Shown here: positions 22,701 through 32,894 of the stretch, piece after piece | Position numbering within the stretch: position 1 is the stretch's first letter | Layout: every line of letters starts with the position of its first letter | Assembly: GCF_026914185.1 (NCBI RefSeq) | Contig: NC_070570.1 | Coordinates: 3,596,001-3,660,000, forward strand | Source: Puccinia triticina | Taxonomy: Eukaryota; Basidiomycota; Pucciniomycetes; Pucciniales; Pucciniaceae | Length of the DNA stretch: 64,000 nt | Direction of reading: 5' to 3' | The notes under the pieces: generated by a model | What the model saw: only the letters and a program-made list of their open reading frames with translations | The model's database searches: none | Told to the model about the DNA's origin: nothing | Made by a program: the position numbers and the translations under genes

Positions 22701-24627
22701 TTCCCAGGAGTGTGCCAAAGCACACACCGTTCCCAGGAGTGTGCCAAAGCACACTCCGTTCCCAGGAGTGTGCCAAAGCACACTCCGTTCCTAGGAGTGT
22801 GCCAAAGCACACTCCGTTCCTAGGAGTGTGCCAAAGCACACTCCGTTCCTAGGAGTGTGCCAAAGCACACTCCGTTCCTAGGAGTGTGCCAAAGCACACT
22901 CCATTCCTAGGAGTGTGTCAAATCACACACCGTTCCCAGGAGTGTTCCAAAGCACACTCCGTTCCCAGGAGTGTGCCAAAGCACACACCGTTCCCAGGAG
23001 TGTGCCAAAGCACACACCGTTCCCAGGAGTGTGCCAAAGCACACACCGTTCCCAGGAGTGTGCCAAAGCACACTCCGTTCCTAGGAGTGTGCCAAAGCAC
23101 ACTCCGTTCCTAGGAGTGTGCCAAAGCACACTCCGTTCCTAGGAGTGTGCCAAAGCACACTCCGTTCCTAGGAGTGTGCCAAAGCACACTCCGTTCCTAG
23201 GAGTGTGCCAAAGCACACTCCGTTCCTAGGAGTGTGCCAAAGCACACTCCATTCCTAGGAGTGTGTCAAATCACACACCGTTCCCAGGAGTGTTCCAAAG
23301 CACACTCCGTTCCCAGGAGTGTGCCAAAGCACACACCGTTCCCAGGAGTGTGCCAAAGCACACACCGTTCCCAGGAGTGTGCCAAAGCACACACCGTTCC
23401 CAGGAGTGTGCCAAAGCACACTCCGTTCCTAGGAGTGTGCCAAAGCACACTCCGTTCCTAGGAGTGTGCCAAAGCACACTCCGTTCCTAGGAGTGTGCCA
23501 AAGCACACTCCGTTCCTAGGAGTGTGCCAAAGCACACTCCGTTCCTAGGAGTGTGCCAAAGCACACTCCGTTCCTAGGAGTGTGCCAAAGCACACTCCGT
23601 TCCTAGGAGTGTGCCAAAGCACACTCCGTTCCTAGGAGTGTGCCAAAGCACACTCCGTTCCTAGGAGTGTGCCAAAGCACACTCCGTTCCTAGGAGTGTG
23701 CCAAAGCACACTCCGTTCCTAGGAGTGTGCCAAAGCACACTCCGTTCCTAGGAGTGTGCCAAAGCACACTCCGTTCCTAGGAGTGTGCCAAAGCACACTC
23801 CGTTCCTAGGAGTGTGCCAAAGCACACTCCGTTCCTAGGAGTGTGCCAAAGCACACTCCGTTCCTAGGAGTGTGCCAAAGCACACTCCGTTCCTAGGAGT
23901 GTGCCAAAGCACACTCCGTTCCTAGGAGTGTGCCAAAGCACACTCCGTTCCTAGGAGTGTGCCAAAGCACACTCCGTTCCTAGGAGTGTGCCAAAGCACA
24001 CTCCGTTCCTAGGAGTGTGCCAAAGCACACTCCGTTCCTATTAGTGTGCCAAAGCACACTCCATTTCTAGGAGTGTGCCAAAGCACACTCTGTTTCTAGG
24101 AGTGTGCCAAAGCACACTCTGTTTCTAGGAGTGTGCCAAAGCACACTCTGTTTCTAGGAGTGTGCCAAAGCACACTCCGTTTCTAGGAGTGTGCCAAAGC
24201 ACACTCCGTTTCTAGGAGTGTGCCAAAGCACACTCCGTTTCTAGGAGTGTGCCAAAGCACACTCTGTTCCTAGGAGTGTGCCAAAGCACACTCCATTTCT
24301 AGGAGTGTGCCAAAGCACACTCTTTTCCTAGGAGTGTGCCAAAGCACACTCCGTTTCTAGGAGTGTGCAAAGCACACTCTGTTCCTAGGAGTGTGCCAAA
24401 GCACACTCTGTTCCTAGGAGTGTGCCAAAGCACACTCTGTTCCTAGGAGTGTGCCAAAGCACACTCCGTTTCTAGGAGTGTGCAAAGCACACTCTGTTCC
24501 TAGGAGTGTGCAAAGCACACTCTGTTCCTAGGAGTGTGCCAAAGCACACTCCGTTTCTATGAGTGTGCCAAAGCACACTCTGTTTCTAGTTTGGCACACT
24601 CCTAGAACAGAGTGTGCTTTGGCACAC
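19756..24627 (-). repeat. Right arm of the giant inverted satellite: about 168 copies of a 29-bp hairpin unit
   Basis: The unit on the plus strand is AGGAGTGTGC-CAAA-GCACACTCC plus GTTCCT or GTTCCC. It is the reverse complement of the left-arm unit with one extra spacer base. Higher-order repeats are visible: the marker GTGTGTCAAATC recurs at 22072, 22594, 22913 and 23261, that is at 18, 11 and 12 units. The last 600 bp (24040 on) are more diverged, with TTTCT spacers and some 28-bp units. At 24590-24627 the final unit flips orientation. Very long ORFs here on both strands are repeat artefacts. Confidence 0.97.
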
Positions 24628-25410
24628 AGCTTCAATCTCCTCATTGGTGGGTGGACAACTCAGATCATTCTTTTTGTCCAGTGGAATTGAAGGATAGAGA
24701 TTGAGCAGCTCAAACTTGACTTGCTGCCATTGAAATAAGTTGTGGAGTCAATTAGGTGTATCAAGACCTATAGCTTCCTGTTGGAAAGTCTCATGCTCCT
24801 CAGCTTTCTTCTTCACGTTTTTCTGATTCTTTTACAGTCTCTTTGAAGTATTATGGTTCCTGTGTGATATGCCGGTCACCAGTATGATTTTCAAGAAACA
24901 ACATCCAAAATACCAACAAGTAGCATAATATTATCAAAAAGAATGGCAGAGAACGTGTCAAAGTTGAAGAAGAAAACAGGAGGAGTTAAGTCAGCAGCTT
25001 GTTGAAGTAAGTAGGGAAAAGAAAATCATACCTCTTGTTGTGGGCCCTCACCATCCTGTTCTTAGTGCCTTTTGTGGTTCTACAATTCAGTAGATCAGGT
25101 AGACTGAAAGAAACGGATTGCTATACATGAGCAGTACATCATATGAGAAGAATTTGAGTTCAGCAGTGTGCCAGTTTGTCAATGAACTTACAGTTACAGG
25201 TAGAAGCCGCTTAGATGGTTGAGCAAATGGAGGTGAGCAAGGAGAAGTGAGAAAGAAGACTTGAGCAAGCCAAGGTGAGCAATCGGAGGTGAGCAAGCGG
25301 AGGTGAGCAATTGGATGTTCTGTTAGCAGGTCTACTGCATCTCTGCTTGAGGTGATAGCATTTAATACTTGGGCCAGGTTTTTAAGCTTTATTTGGCCTA
25401 GATTAGGCAA
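24628..25410 (-). pseudogene. Upstream exons of the broken minus-strand gene next to the right satellite arm
   Basis: Minus-strand coding text at about 24840-24628 reads KNVKKKAEEHETFQQEAIGLDTPN, an in-frame TGA, then LHNLFQWQQVKFELLNLYPS, DLSCPPTNEEIEAVCQS, entering the satellite exactly at the Cys codon GTG-TGC. Farther upstream another exon-like piece (TTKGTKNRMVRAHNKR, about 25100-25040) lies between a CTTTCAG acceptor and a GTATGA donor. A possible first exon from 25410 (PNLGQIKLKNLAQVLNAIT...) ends at a CTGTAACT-GTAAGT donor. The same strand and orientation as the core fragment suggest one gene split by the array. Several stops show it is dead. Family unknown. Confidence 0.45.
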
Positions 25411-25679
25411 TGCAATAGGGGAGTGTGGCCAATATTGTCTGGTTGTTTGGAATTGGTGATCAGTCCACTTGGATTTTGAGTTGTCTAGCTGAAGGAACTG
25501 GCTGCTGACTTTTGTTTTAAGCCTTTTGATTTGATGCTGCTGCTGCTAGGGGCTCACTCTTGAATCTTTTGCCTGCAAGATTGGGGTCAAGAAAGCCCTT
25601 AGGTCAACTTGTCAGTTTACAGAGGTGAGCAAGAGGGGTGAGAGAAAGGAGGTGAGCAAAATTTAATAGAAAATTTTCT
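25411..25679. other. Spacer with GGAGGTGAGCAA repeats nearby
   Basis: No gene is seen. Short copies of GGAGGTGAGCAA occur at 25640-25660 and in the neighbouring block 25230-25320, forming a loose minisatellite. Confidence 0.4.
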
Positions 25680-25980
25680 GCTCAACTGAGTACACCACAG
25701 AGCGCCCCCAAATGCGGTTTGACGTTGGATGCAATGTGGAGACAACCCCTGCAACCCCACCCTGAAGTTTTGGTCTCACCCAGAGCCGGAGTGATTGCCA
25801 CCCGCGGTTGGCGCAGCCTCCCACGTGATTCTCCCTCACGTTGGCCCTCCGTGGGCGCCTTAGTCGGTGTTAGGTGAGCGGTCCACAAAAATATGACTTG
25901 CCACCGGGGTTGAACCTGGCATGTCACTGCACTTCCAGGAGGGAGAAATTACAATCCACTGTGCTTCCATGAGGGAGGAA
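25680..25980 (-). mobile_element. Candidate tRNA-derived SINE
   Basis: On the minus strand a tRNA-like head begins near 25975 with an A-box-like GCACAGTGGATTG and, about 45 bp on, a B box GGTTCAACCCC that fits the RNA polymerase III consensus. A GC-rich body of about 200 bp follows to 25680. The small ORF across it is not credible. Similar B-box sequences occur at 40875 and 53083. Copy number would decide. Confidence 0.4.
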
Positions 25981-26303
25981 GACTAGGCTTGCTGACTGGG
26001 GCATCACACATTTCTATGCTGCCCCTGCAGTTTATTTTGCCATGGCAGCCATTTTTCCAAATTTTGTCAGACAAACGCTACCAACATGGATGAATTTGCA
26101 ATGTTGTATATTGATCAATATAGCGTATATTGATCAATTTATGTTGATCAATTTTAATTTTTTGATTATTCCTCTTGATACCTTTGTCTGTGTTCCATGT
26201 CTCCTTAATACTCTTCTATAATCTGTCTCCTTCCCCCTATGTTAGCTTGAAGCCACAGGAATCTTTCCTTTTTTTTTTTTGCCTGATAACATTCATAAAT
26301 TTA

Positions 26304-27522
26304 GGGGCAGGCTTTAGGCACGCCGAAAAATTCCCAGATGCACGCCAAAAAAGGTGTGCACTCCTGACCACTCCAAGATTTTTGGAGTGCAGGATGGTAC
26401 ACTCCAAAACCAGCCCCCATTTGGAGTGCACAACCCTGCACTCCAGGCTGGTATGGAGTGAACACCCTGACACACCAAAACCAGCCCTCCTCCCCTCGAT
26501 GGCCGGTCTGCGCCGGCTACACATGCCCCTCTCAATGACCGGGACCGACCGGTCATCAAGATGACAAATAGACCCCTCTCAATGACCGGGACAGACCAGT
26601 CATCAAGAGGACACACCCCTCTCGATGACCGGGACGGACCGGTCATTGAGAGAACACACCCTTCTCAATGACCGGCACAGACCGGTCATTGAGAGGGCAC
26701 ACCCCTCTCAATGACCGGCCCAGACCAGTCATCAAGAGGACACACCCCTCACAGACCGGTCATTGAGAGGACACACCCCTCTTGATGACCGGGACCCACC
26801 TGTCATTGAGAGGACGCACCCCTCTCAATGACCGGGACAGACTGGATTGGTTATCAAGGGATACAGCTCTTGATGACCAGTCTGTGCCAGTCATCAAGAG
26901 GGGTTGTTTCCTCTCAATGACCAGTCTGTCCCGGTCATTGAGAGGGGTTTTTTCCTCTCGATGACCGGTCTGTCCCGGTCATTGAGAGGGGTGCGTCCTC
27001 TCAATGACCGGTGGGTCCCGGTCATTGAGAGAGGTGTGTCCTCTTGATGACCGGTCTGTGCCGGTCATCAAGAGGGGTGTGTCCTCTCAATGACCGGTCT
27101 GTGCCGGTCATTGAGAGGGGTGTGCCCTCTCAATGACCGGTCTGCGCCAGTCATTGAGAGGGGTGTGTCCTCTTGATGACTGGTCCGTCCCGGTCATTGA
27201 GAGGGGTGTATTTGTCATCTTGATGACCGGTCGGTCCCGGTCATTGAGAGTGCTGTGTTTGTCCTCTTGATGACCGGTCTGTGTTGGTCATTGAGAGGGG
27301 CATGTGTAGCCGGCGCAGACTGGCCATTGAGGGGAGGAGGGCTGGTTTTGGCGTGGCGGGGTGTTCACTCCATACCAGCCTGGAGTGCAGGGTTGTGCAC
27401 TCCAAATGGGGGCTGGTTTTGGAGTGAACCATCATGCACTCCAAAAATCTTGGAGTGGTCAGGAGTGCACGCCTTTTTTGGCGTGCATCTGGGAATGTTT
27501 TGGCGTGCCTAAAGCCTGCCCC
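26304..27522. mobile_element. hAT-like foldback element, copy 1, with internal palindromic array
   Basis: Ends are inverted copies of GGGGCAGGCTTTAGGCACG, with complementary arms of about 220 bp. The perfect 8-bp duplication TAAATTTA flanks it (26296-26303 and 27523-27530). The paralogous R sequence at 50270-50300 gives the empty site with one copy, confirming insertion. The interior (about 26525-27300) is a tandem array of about 43-bp units containing CTCAATGACCGG...CCGGTCATTGAG; unit orientation flips near 26870. No transposase. Superfamily is inferred from the 8-bp duplication. Confidence 0.8.
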
Positions 27523-27530
27523 TAAATTTA

Positions 27531-28045
27531 TACATACACCATTCAATTCTTCCTGAAAAAAAGACATTGCAAGTTTTAGGATTAATCCAGGGTTGCTGAG
27601 GGTTCTCAAAAAGATTTTCTTTTTTTTTTTTTACTTCAAAAATTGATGTTATCAGAAGTCTCCAAATCTACTTATTTTCAAAAAAGGAAAAAAATTGACC
27701 CCTGACCTCTCTCATGATACCATCCTGCACACATTGTTAATTTGGTTGGTTGAACTTCCTGAAGATATTGCATATCATACTTGAAATGCTACATGCATAG
27801 AAGGCCTTTTTGAAATTAGTTTACCATGGTTAAGCATATTTTTGTCAGGTTCTTTTTTTATATACTTTTGTTATCAACCACAGATTAATGAGGAATATTT
27901 CCACATAAAATTTCATTGGAAAATTTTTCTGCATATAAAACCCAGAAATATTGTATTTGGGGTCACATCCATTATGCAGCAGCTCCAATCTGATCAGTTG
28001 CCAAATATCACTACTTTGTTAGTTTCTTGGTGTTTCTGCCACTAT
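27531..28045 (+). repeat. R element, left inverted-end segment
   Basis: Matches the complement of 50270-49962 and 49118-48960. It ends within GTTTCTTGGTGTTTCTGCCACTA of the 172-bp unit, where the CACTA-like element interrupts it. It also holds the empty site for hAT-like copy 2 (GGTTCTTTTTTATATAC near 27850). No coding sequence. Confidence 0.7.
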
Positions 28046-29161
28046 CACCAGGAAAATAAAATAGTCAGTGGAGGACTTCCCGTCGGAATCTGCGGGTCTC
28101 CCAGAAGTCATCTGGACCCCAAAAAGCTAGATTTCCCTGCAAAAATCTAGACTTTTCGGGTCTAGATTGACATCTGCGAGGGTCCCAGATCGCACGGGAA
28201 GTCCTCCAGTTGATGAAAAGTGACATCACACCAGCTCCAGCCTGCTACCCACCATCTATCCAATATCTATCCACTATCTACCCCAATCTCCCAACAATCC
28301 CTTCAACTTCCAAAATTTCCCAAGGAGGTCCTGTTTGGTTTTTGATGAGCCCAACTGATCCTCAGTTCTGTCCAGCTGATACTCAGCTTTGGTACCCAGC
28401 TCATACTCAGCTTTATTGCTCAGCTCATACTCAGCTTTGTTGCTCAGCTCATACTCAGATTTTTCACGCAGCTCACTCTCAGAATTTGAATAAAGCCTTT
28501 TGATAAGTCCTAGCCCAGGTGATGCTCAGCTTTATACTAGTCCTGGTGCAGCTGATGCTAAGCGTTTTACCCATCCTTTCTCAGCATTTTCCTAGTCCTG
28601 TCCCAGATGATGCTCAGCTTTGACCCAGTCCTGGGCAAGCTGGCCAGCTGATGCTCAGCTTTCTGAGGATCAGCCAAGCCAGACCAGGGAAAAAAAATGG
28701 GAATCAGCTTGGACAGGACCAGAGCTGAAAATCAGCTAGGCTAGGGCCAAAGCTGAGCATCAGCTGAGCTACAGCCAAGGCTGAGCATGAACAGCTGAGC
28801 TACAGCCAAGGCTGAGCATCAGCTGAGCTACAGCCAAGGCTGAGCATCAGCTGAGCTACGGCCAAGGCTGAGCATCAGCTGAGCTATGGCCAAGGCTGAG
28901 CATCAGCTGAGCTAAAGCCAAGGCTGAGCATCAGCTGAGCTACAGCCAAGGCTGAGCATCAGCTGAACCAGGGTAAAAGCTGAGCATCAGCTGGGCCAGG
29001 GCCAAAGCTGAGCATCATCTGGTTTTGTCACATTGAGTGCTTTGATCCTGACAACTGTCCTGTGAGCCCTAGATGTGCTGGTGGAGAGGAGCAGCATTGG
29101 AGCTGAAAACAAAGCTGCATCATGTCACTTGCCATCAATTGACTACTTTTTTTTCCTGGTG
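28046..29161. mobile_element. CACTA-like non-autonomous element with sub-terminal repeats
   Basis: Terminal inverted repeats: CACCAGGAAAATAAAATAG on the left and, complemented, CACCAGGAAAAAAAAGTAG on the right, both followed by TCA and then (A/G)TTGATG. The R sequence is interrupted with a 3-bp duplication TAT (28043-28045 and 29162-29164). Interior: CAGCTGATGCTCAGC-type repeats in one orientation at 28350-28660 and the opposite orientation at 28700-29020; the latter includes about nine 28-bp units (GCTGAGCATCAGCTGAGCTA...). CAC termini, 3-bp duplication and inverted sub-terminal repeats fit CACTA/EnSpm. No transposase. Confidence 0.65.
28068..28208. mobile_element. Small MITE with GGAGGACTTCCCGT ends, copy 1
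   Basis: About 140 bp with inverted ends TGGAGGACTTCCCGT / ACGGGAAGTCCTCCA. It is nested in the left terminal repeat of the CACTA-like element: removing it restores TAGTCA-TTGATG as in the right end. A second copy is at 45556-45702. Target duplication unclear. Confidence 0.7.
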
Positions 29162-29164
29162 TAT

Positions 29165-29485
29165 ATCTCATCCCAGCGTGGGAATTCTTCCAAGATATTG
29201 TTACCAAAATGTTAACAAGCCCCCAGAGTTTCATTCTGTACCTTTACTGACCACAAAACCCCTAATGTAGCAGCTACAGTCTGATCAGTTTCCAAATATC
29301 ACTACTGTGGTAGTTTCTTGGTGTTTCTGCCCCTATATCTCATCCCAGCGTGGGCATTCTTCTGCCATATGGTTACCAAAATGTTTACAAGCCCACAAAG
29401 ATTCATTATGTACCTTTACTGACCACAAAAACCACAAATGTAGCAGCTAAAGTCTGATCAGTTTCCAAATATCACTACTTTGGTA
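29165..29485 (+). repeat. 172-bp tandem units of R, block 1
   Basis: Almost two units; ACTACT(T/G)TGGTAG-type anchors at 29301 and 29474 are 173 bp apart. Each unit contains CATCCCAGCGTGGG and TGACCACAAAA. The block is interrupted at CTTTGGTA by the hAT-like element. Confidence 0.8.
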
Positions 29486-31171
29486 TAGGGATGGCCGCAG
29501 GTACCCGGTATCCGTCGGCGGGAACCCGTGGCTGGCGCGGGTACCCGCCAGCAGATACCGGGTGCAGGTGCGGGTGTCAGGGCTAGCCAAAAATTCAATA
29601 CCCGGGTACCCGCGCGTGTACCCGTCTATCTGACCTGTCCTGTTTGTTTGCGTGCAAACGGTCAGGAAAGAGGTGTTGGAGCTGTCCTGTCTGTTTGCGC
29701 GCAAACGGACAGGCTGCCAATGTTTTGTCCTGCACGCAAACGGACAGGACGTGGATATTTTGTCCTGTCTGTTTGCGGCAAACGGACAGGACGCCAATGT
29801 TCTGTCCTATCTGTTTGCATGCAAACGGACATGACGGAGTACTTTTTGGGGCTGTCCTGTCCAAGTTTGCACGCAAACGGACAGGAAAGACATCCGCGTC
29901 CTGTCCATTTGCGTGCAAACAGACAGGACAAAACATTGGTGTCCTGTCCGTTTGCATGCAAACGCACAGGACAGGCGCCTTCCCTAGGGTCTATGTGAGC
30001 CGCAGCTGCGCAACTCCAACCCCGCTTTCCGGCCCTTGGGCCCCCAACCCAGGTGTTTCGAGTGCCTTTTGAGTGGGAGGTATCCGCTGATACCTGCGCG
30101 GGTATCTGCTCACACACAGAGGCATCTGCCAGCGGATGCGGATTCCAGGAATTGGGAAAAAACCGCCTCGGATACCCAAACACAAGTGGGTATCCCAATC
30201 AAATCAACCATCTTTACCAATTGCACCCCAGTACTGGCCACTTGCACCCGGGTACCCGCCACTTGCACCTGGGTACCCGCTCCGCGGGTGCGGGTGCAGG
30301 TTTCTGATTTTACTGAAATTCTGTGCGGGTACCCGCACCCGGCTGGTGTGGCGGTCAACCCAGTAGTCAAATCAATTTTTCAGTCCTCAAATCTCACCAG
30401 CGCTCACATCAAGACTTACAACTCTGGACCTCAAGTTTCAATCATCAAGACTCAAGAAATCAATTCCCCATTCTCACTCTCAGCTTCCTCCCCATTCTGT
30501 TCTCTCCCCCATCTTTTCTTCCCTTCCTCTCTCAAGACTCCTCTTTTATTTTCTTGGTCCTAACACAGTTTGTACTGCGGGTTTATTTGATTGATTTTGA
30601 TTCCTCCCCTCCCTTCCTCTCTCCTTTCTGGCTTCTGTTTCTTTTCCTCCTTCCTCTGTTCATTTTTTCTTCCTTATTTTTGTGGTTGTTCTTGATTACC
30701 TTGTTGTTTGATGTCTGGTTTCTTTTTCTGCCTTCTTTTGAGTTTTGCTGGCTTTGTTTTCTTTTCTGTCTCTGTGATTGTTGTGTTGTGCACGCGTGGC
30801 GCTCAAGGATATGATGAAATGCATGTGACATGTTGTCTCCCCGAGCCCAAGTTTGCTGAACTTGAAGGAGGGGAGCGGCATGGCATTCTGATCTGCCTTC
30901 GAATATTATTGATCTGGAGAATCAAGAGTCCAAGTCCTACAAATCCTTCCCCCTTTGACAAATCACTTGAATCACCTCAGTAACCTCAAAAAAACCGCCG
31001 CCAAGAATCCAACCCTTGGCAAACTCTCAAAACCACCCCACCACAAGCTATCACTCAAATCCCTACAACTCTTTTCCGGACCATCCGTGAGGGCAGCCAC
31101 CAGGCACTCATCCCCTCCCAGCGCTGTTGCTGGCCTAGCACCGGGTACCCGGGTGCGTAGTGCCATCCCTA
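29486..31171 (+). mobile_element. hAT-like element with TAGGGATGGC ends and internal hairpin array
   Basis: Inverted ends TAGGGATGGC / GCCATCCCTA are flanked by a perfect 8-bp duplication CTTTGGTA (29478-29485 and 31172-31179); R units elsewhere carry the site once. Both ends are rich in GGGTACCCG. At 29630-29975 there is an array of about eight hairpin units with arms CCTGTCYGTTTGC and GCAAACGGACAGG. The right half (30380-31130) is homologous to 52200-52990 in reverse orientation, including a short coding-like stretch (CCLPEPKFAELEGGERHGI). No complete transposase is visible. Confidence 0.75.
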
Positions 31172-31668
31172 CTTTGGTAGTTTCTTGGTGTTTCTGCCAC
31201 TATATCATCCCAGCATGGGAATTCTTCTGCCATATGGTTACCAAAATGCTTACAAGCCCCCAAAGTTTCATTATGTACCTATAATGACCACAAAACCCCC
31301 AAATTTAGCAGCTACAGTCTGATTGGTTTCCAAACATCACTACTTTGGTAGTTTCTTGGTGTTTCTGCCACTATATCTCATCCAAGTGTGGGAATTCTTC
31401 TGCGATATAATTACCAAACTCTTTACAAGCCCCCAAAGATTCATTATGCACCTTTACTGACCACAAAACCCCCAAATTTAGCAGCTACAGTCTGATCAGT
31501 TTCCAAATATCACTACTTTGGTAGTTTTTTGGTGTTTCTGCCACTATATCTCATCCCAGAGTGGGCATTCTTCTGCCATATTGTTACCAAAATGTTTAAA
31601 AGCCCCCAAAGATTCATAATGTACCTTTACTGACCACAAAACCCCCAAATGTAGCGGCTAAAGACTGA
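31172..31668 (+). repeat. 172-bp tandem units of R, block 2
   Basis: Three units, with anchors at 31339 and 31512 (173 bp apart). The last unit stops in CTAAAGACTGA, where the Helitron-like element begins; the missing continuation TCAGTTTCC is found at 45911. Confidence 0.8.
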
Positions 31669-31679
31669 TCCAACTATCT

Positions 31680-32519
31680 TAAATCCACACAATCCTGGAC
31701 ATTTAGATGTAAGTTTTGGCCTATACAATTGTCAAAAAATAATCCAAGTTTATTAAAGCCTTGAAATCACAAAACAAAAGTTCAAGGGTTTCCCCTACAA
31801 ATATCCAAAAATCACAAAAGAAAATCAAGGGTTTCCCCTCTACAACATCCAGAAGAAAAAACATGAAGGGATTTCCCTCTACAAATGCCAAAATCAACAA
31901 AAAAAAACTATGAAAACCAAAAACAAAACAATAATCTGCACCCAGCCACCTAACATCAGCAAGCTGATGCACCGTGGCCCACCATCCATCCCTGTCTAGC
32001 AGGGTTAAAAAATGGTGAGAGGATGACCCCCAGTGCGCCGCATTGAAGGCATTATGCAAAGGGGGGCCACCAATTAGAGCCCCTCAAACTGTGCAAGTGC
32101 AACAGCGGAGGGGGTGAGGACAAACCACACGCTGGAATTACAGCGGCAGAGGACGCCTGGGGATTAATCAAACCCAAGGACCGGCTTTTATATCCAACTC
32201 TGGTTAGCCTTGCCCTTCCCCTTGACTCCGCCTATTGTACAAGACCATCTGCGACTGCCCCACTGCTACTGTATGTTTGACCTGCGTAGCACTGACTACA
32301 TATTAAATGTACATCAAACCCTGACAGCAGATTGTGCCACAGTGAGTTGTATTCACTCATCATCATCTCGGTCTACAAGACCCTTGGTCTGATGGTAGTG
32401 AAGTACTTCTTTACTTGGAAGGTGCCTGCCGCCGGGGCAGTCACCAAGGTCCAAGCACGCCTAACTCGCCGCTCGTAACTACCACTCGCCACTGCCTGCC
32501 CCTCACCGTGTCTCCACCG
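31680..32519. other. Left part of the Helitron-like element, no gene seen
   Basis: AT-rich sequence with repeated AAGGGTTTCCC(C/T)T motifs at 31780-31880, then a mixed region up to the Copia element. The 112-codon minus ORF (31721-32059) is Phe-rich, has no family pattern and is likely chance. Confidence 0.4.
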
Positions 32520-32894
32520 TGTAATTTTTGGAAGAATGTGAAGAGATAACGCCACCTGATGATGATAATAAACAAAACTGTCTGAGTGACTAGCTCAGAA
32601 GATAACGACTCGGACCACACAGCACACACCTGCGATTACGCAGAGAGTTTTGATAAGGGGTTTTCGGTGAAGGACGCGCAAAGAGAATTGGTTTATATTA
32701 GTCTCTTTCTTCACGATAATTCTGATATAAGCGCGTGAAGAAAAAGACTAGCAAGCTTGGGGGGTTTGTCGGTGGTTTTGTTTGCGGGGGAAATTTCTGA
32801 GTTGGGGTTAGGTTTATGCTTGGTATACTTTGGATGCGAGTGACAATTGATTGATGACTGCGTATTCAGAATTGAGACGCGAGAAAATTCAACA
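32520..32894 (-). repeat. 3' LTR of the Copia element
   Basis: 375 bp, reading TGTTGAATTTTC...AAAATTACA on the minus strand. The pol frame ends inside it: its last codons are TGT-TGA, the first six LTR bases. Directly upstream on the minus strand is a purine run TTGAGGGGGAC, a suitable polypurine tract for plus-strand priming. Confidence 0.95.

Noticed and set aside
13345..24627. CRISPR array (28-29-bp palindromic repeats at regular spacing)
   Set aside because: The whole period is 28-29 bp, so there are no unique spacers of useful length. Spacers are 7-9 bp and drawn from a few types, and no cas genes are present. The neighbouring genes are eukaryotic with introns.
29165..31668. 172-bp units as a centromeric satellite
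   Set aside because: The size is suggestive, but only a few units occur per block and they are sub-terminal parts of the foldback element R, not a long homogeneous array.
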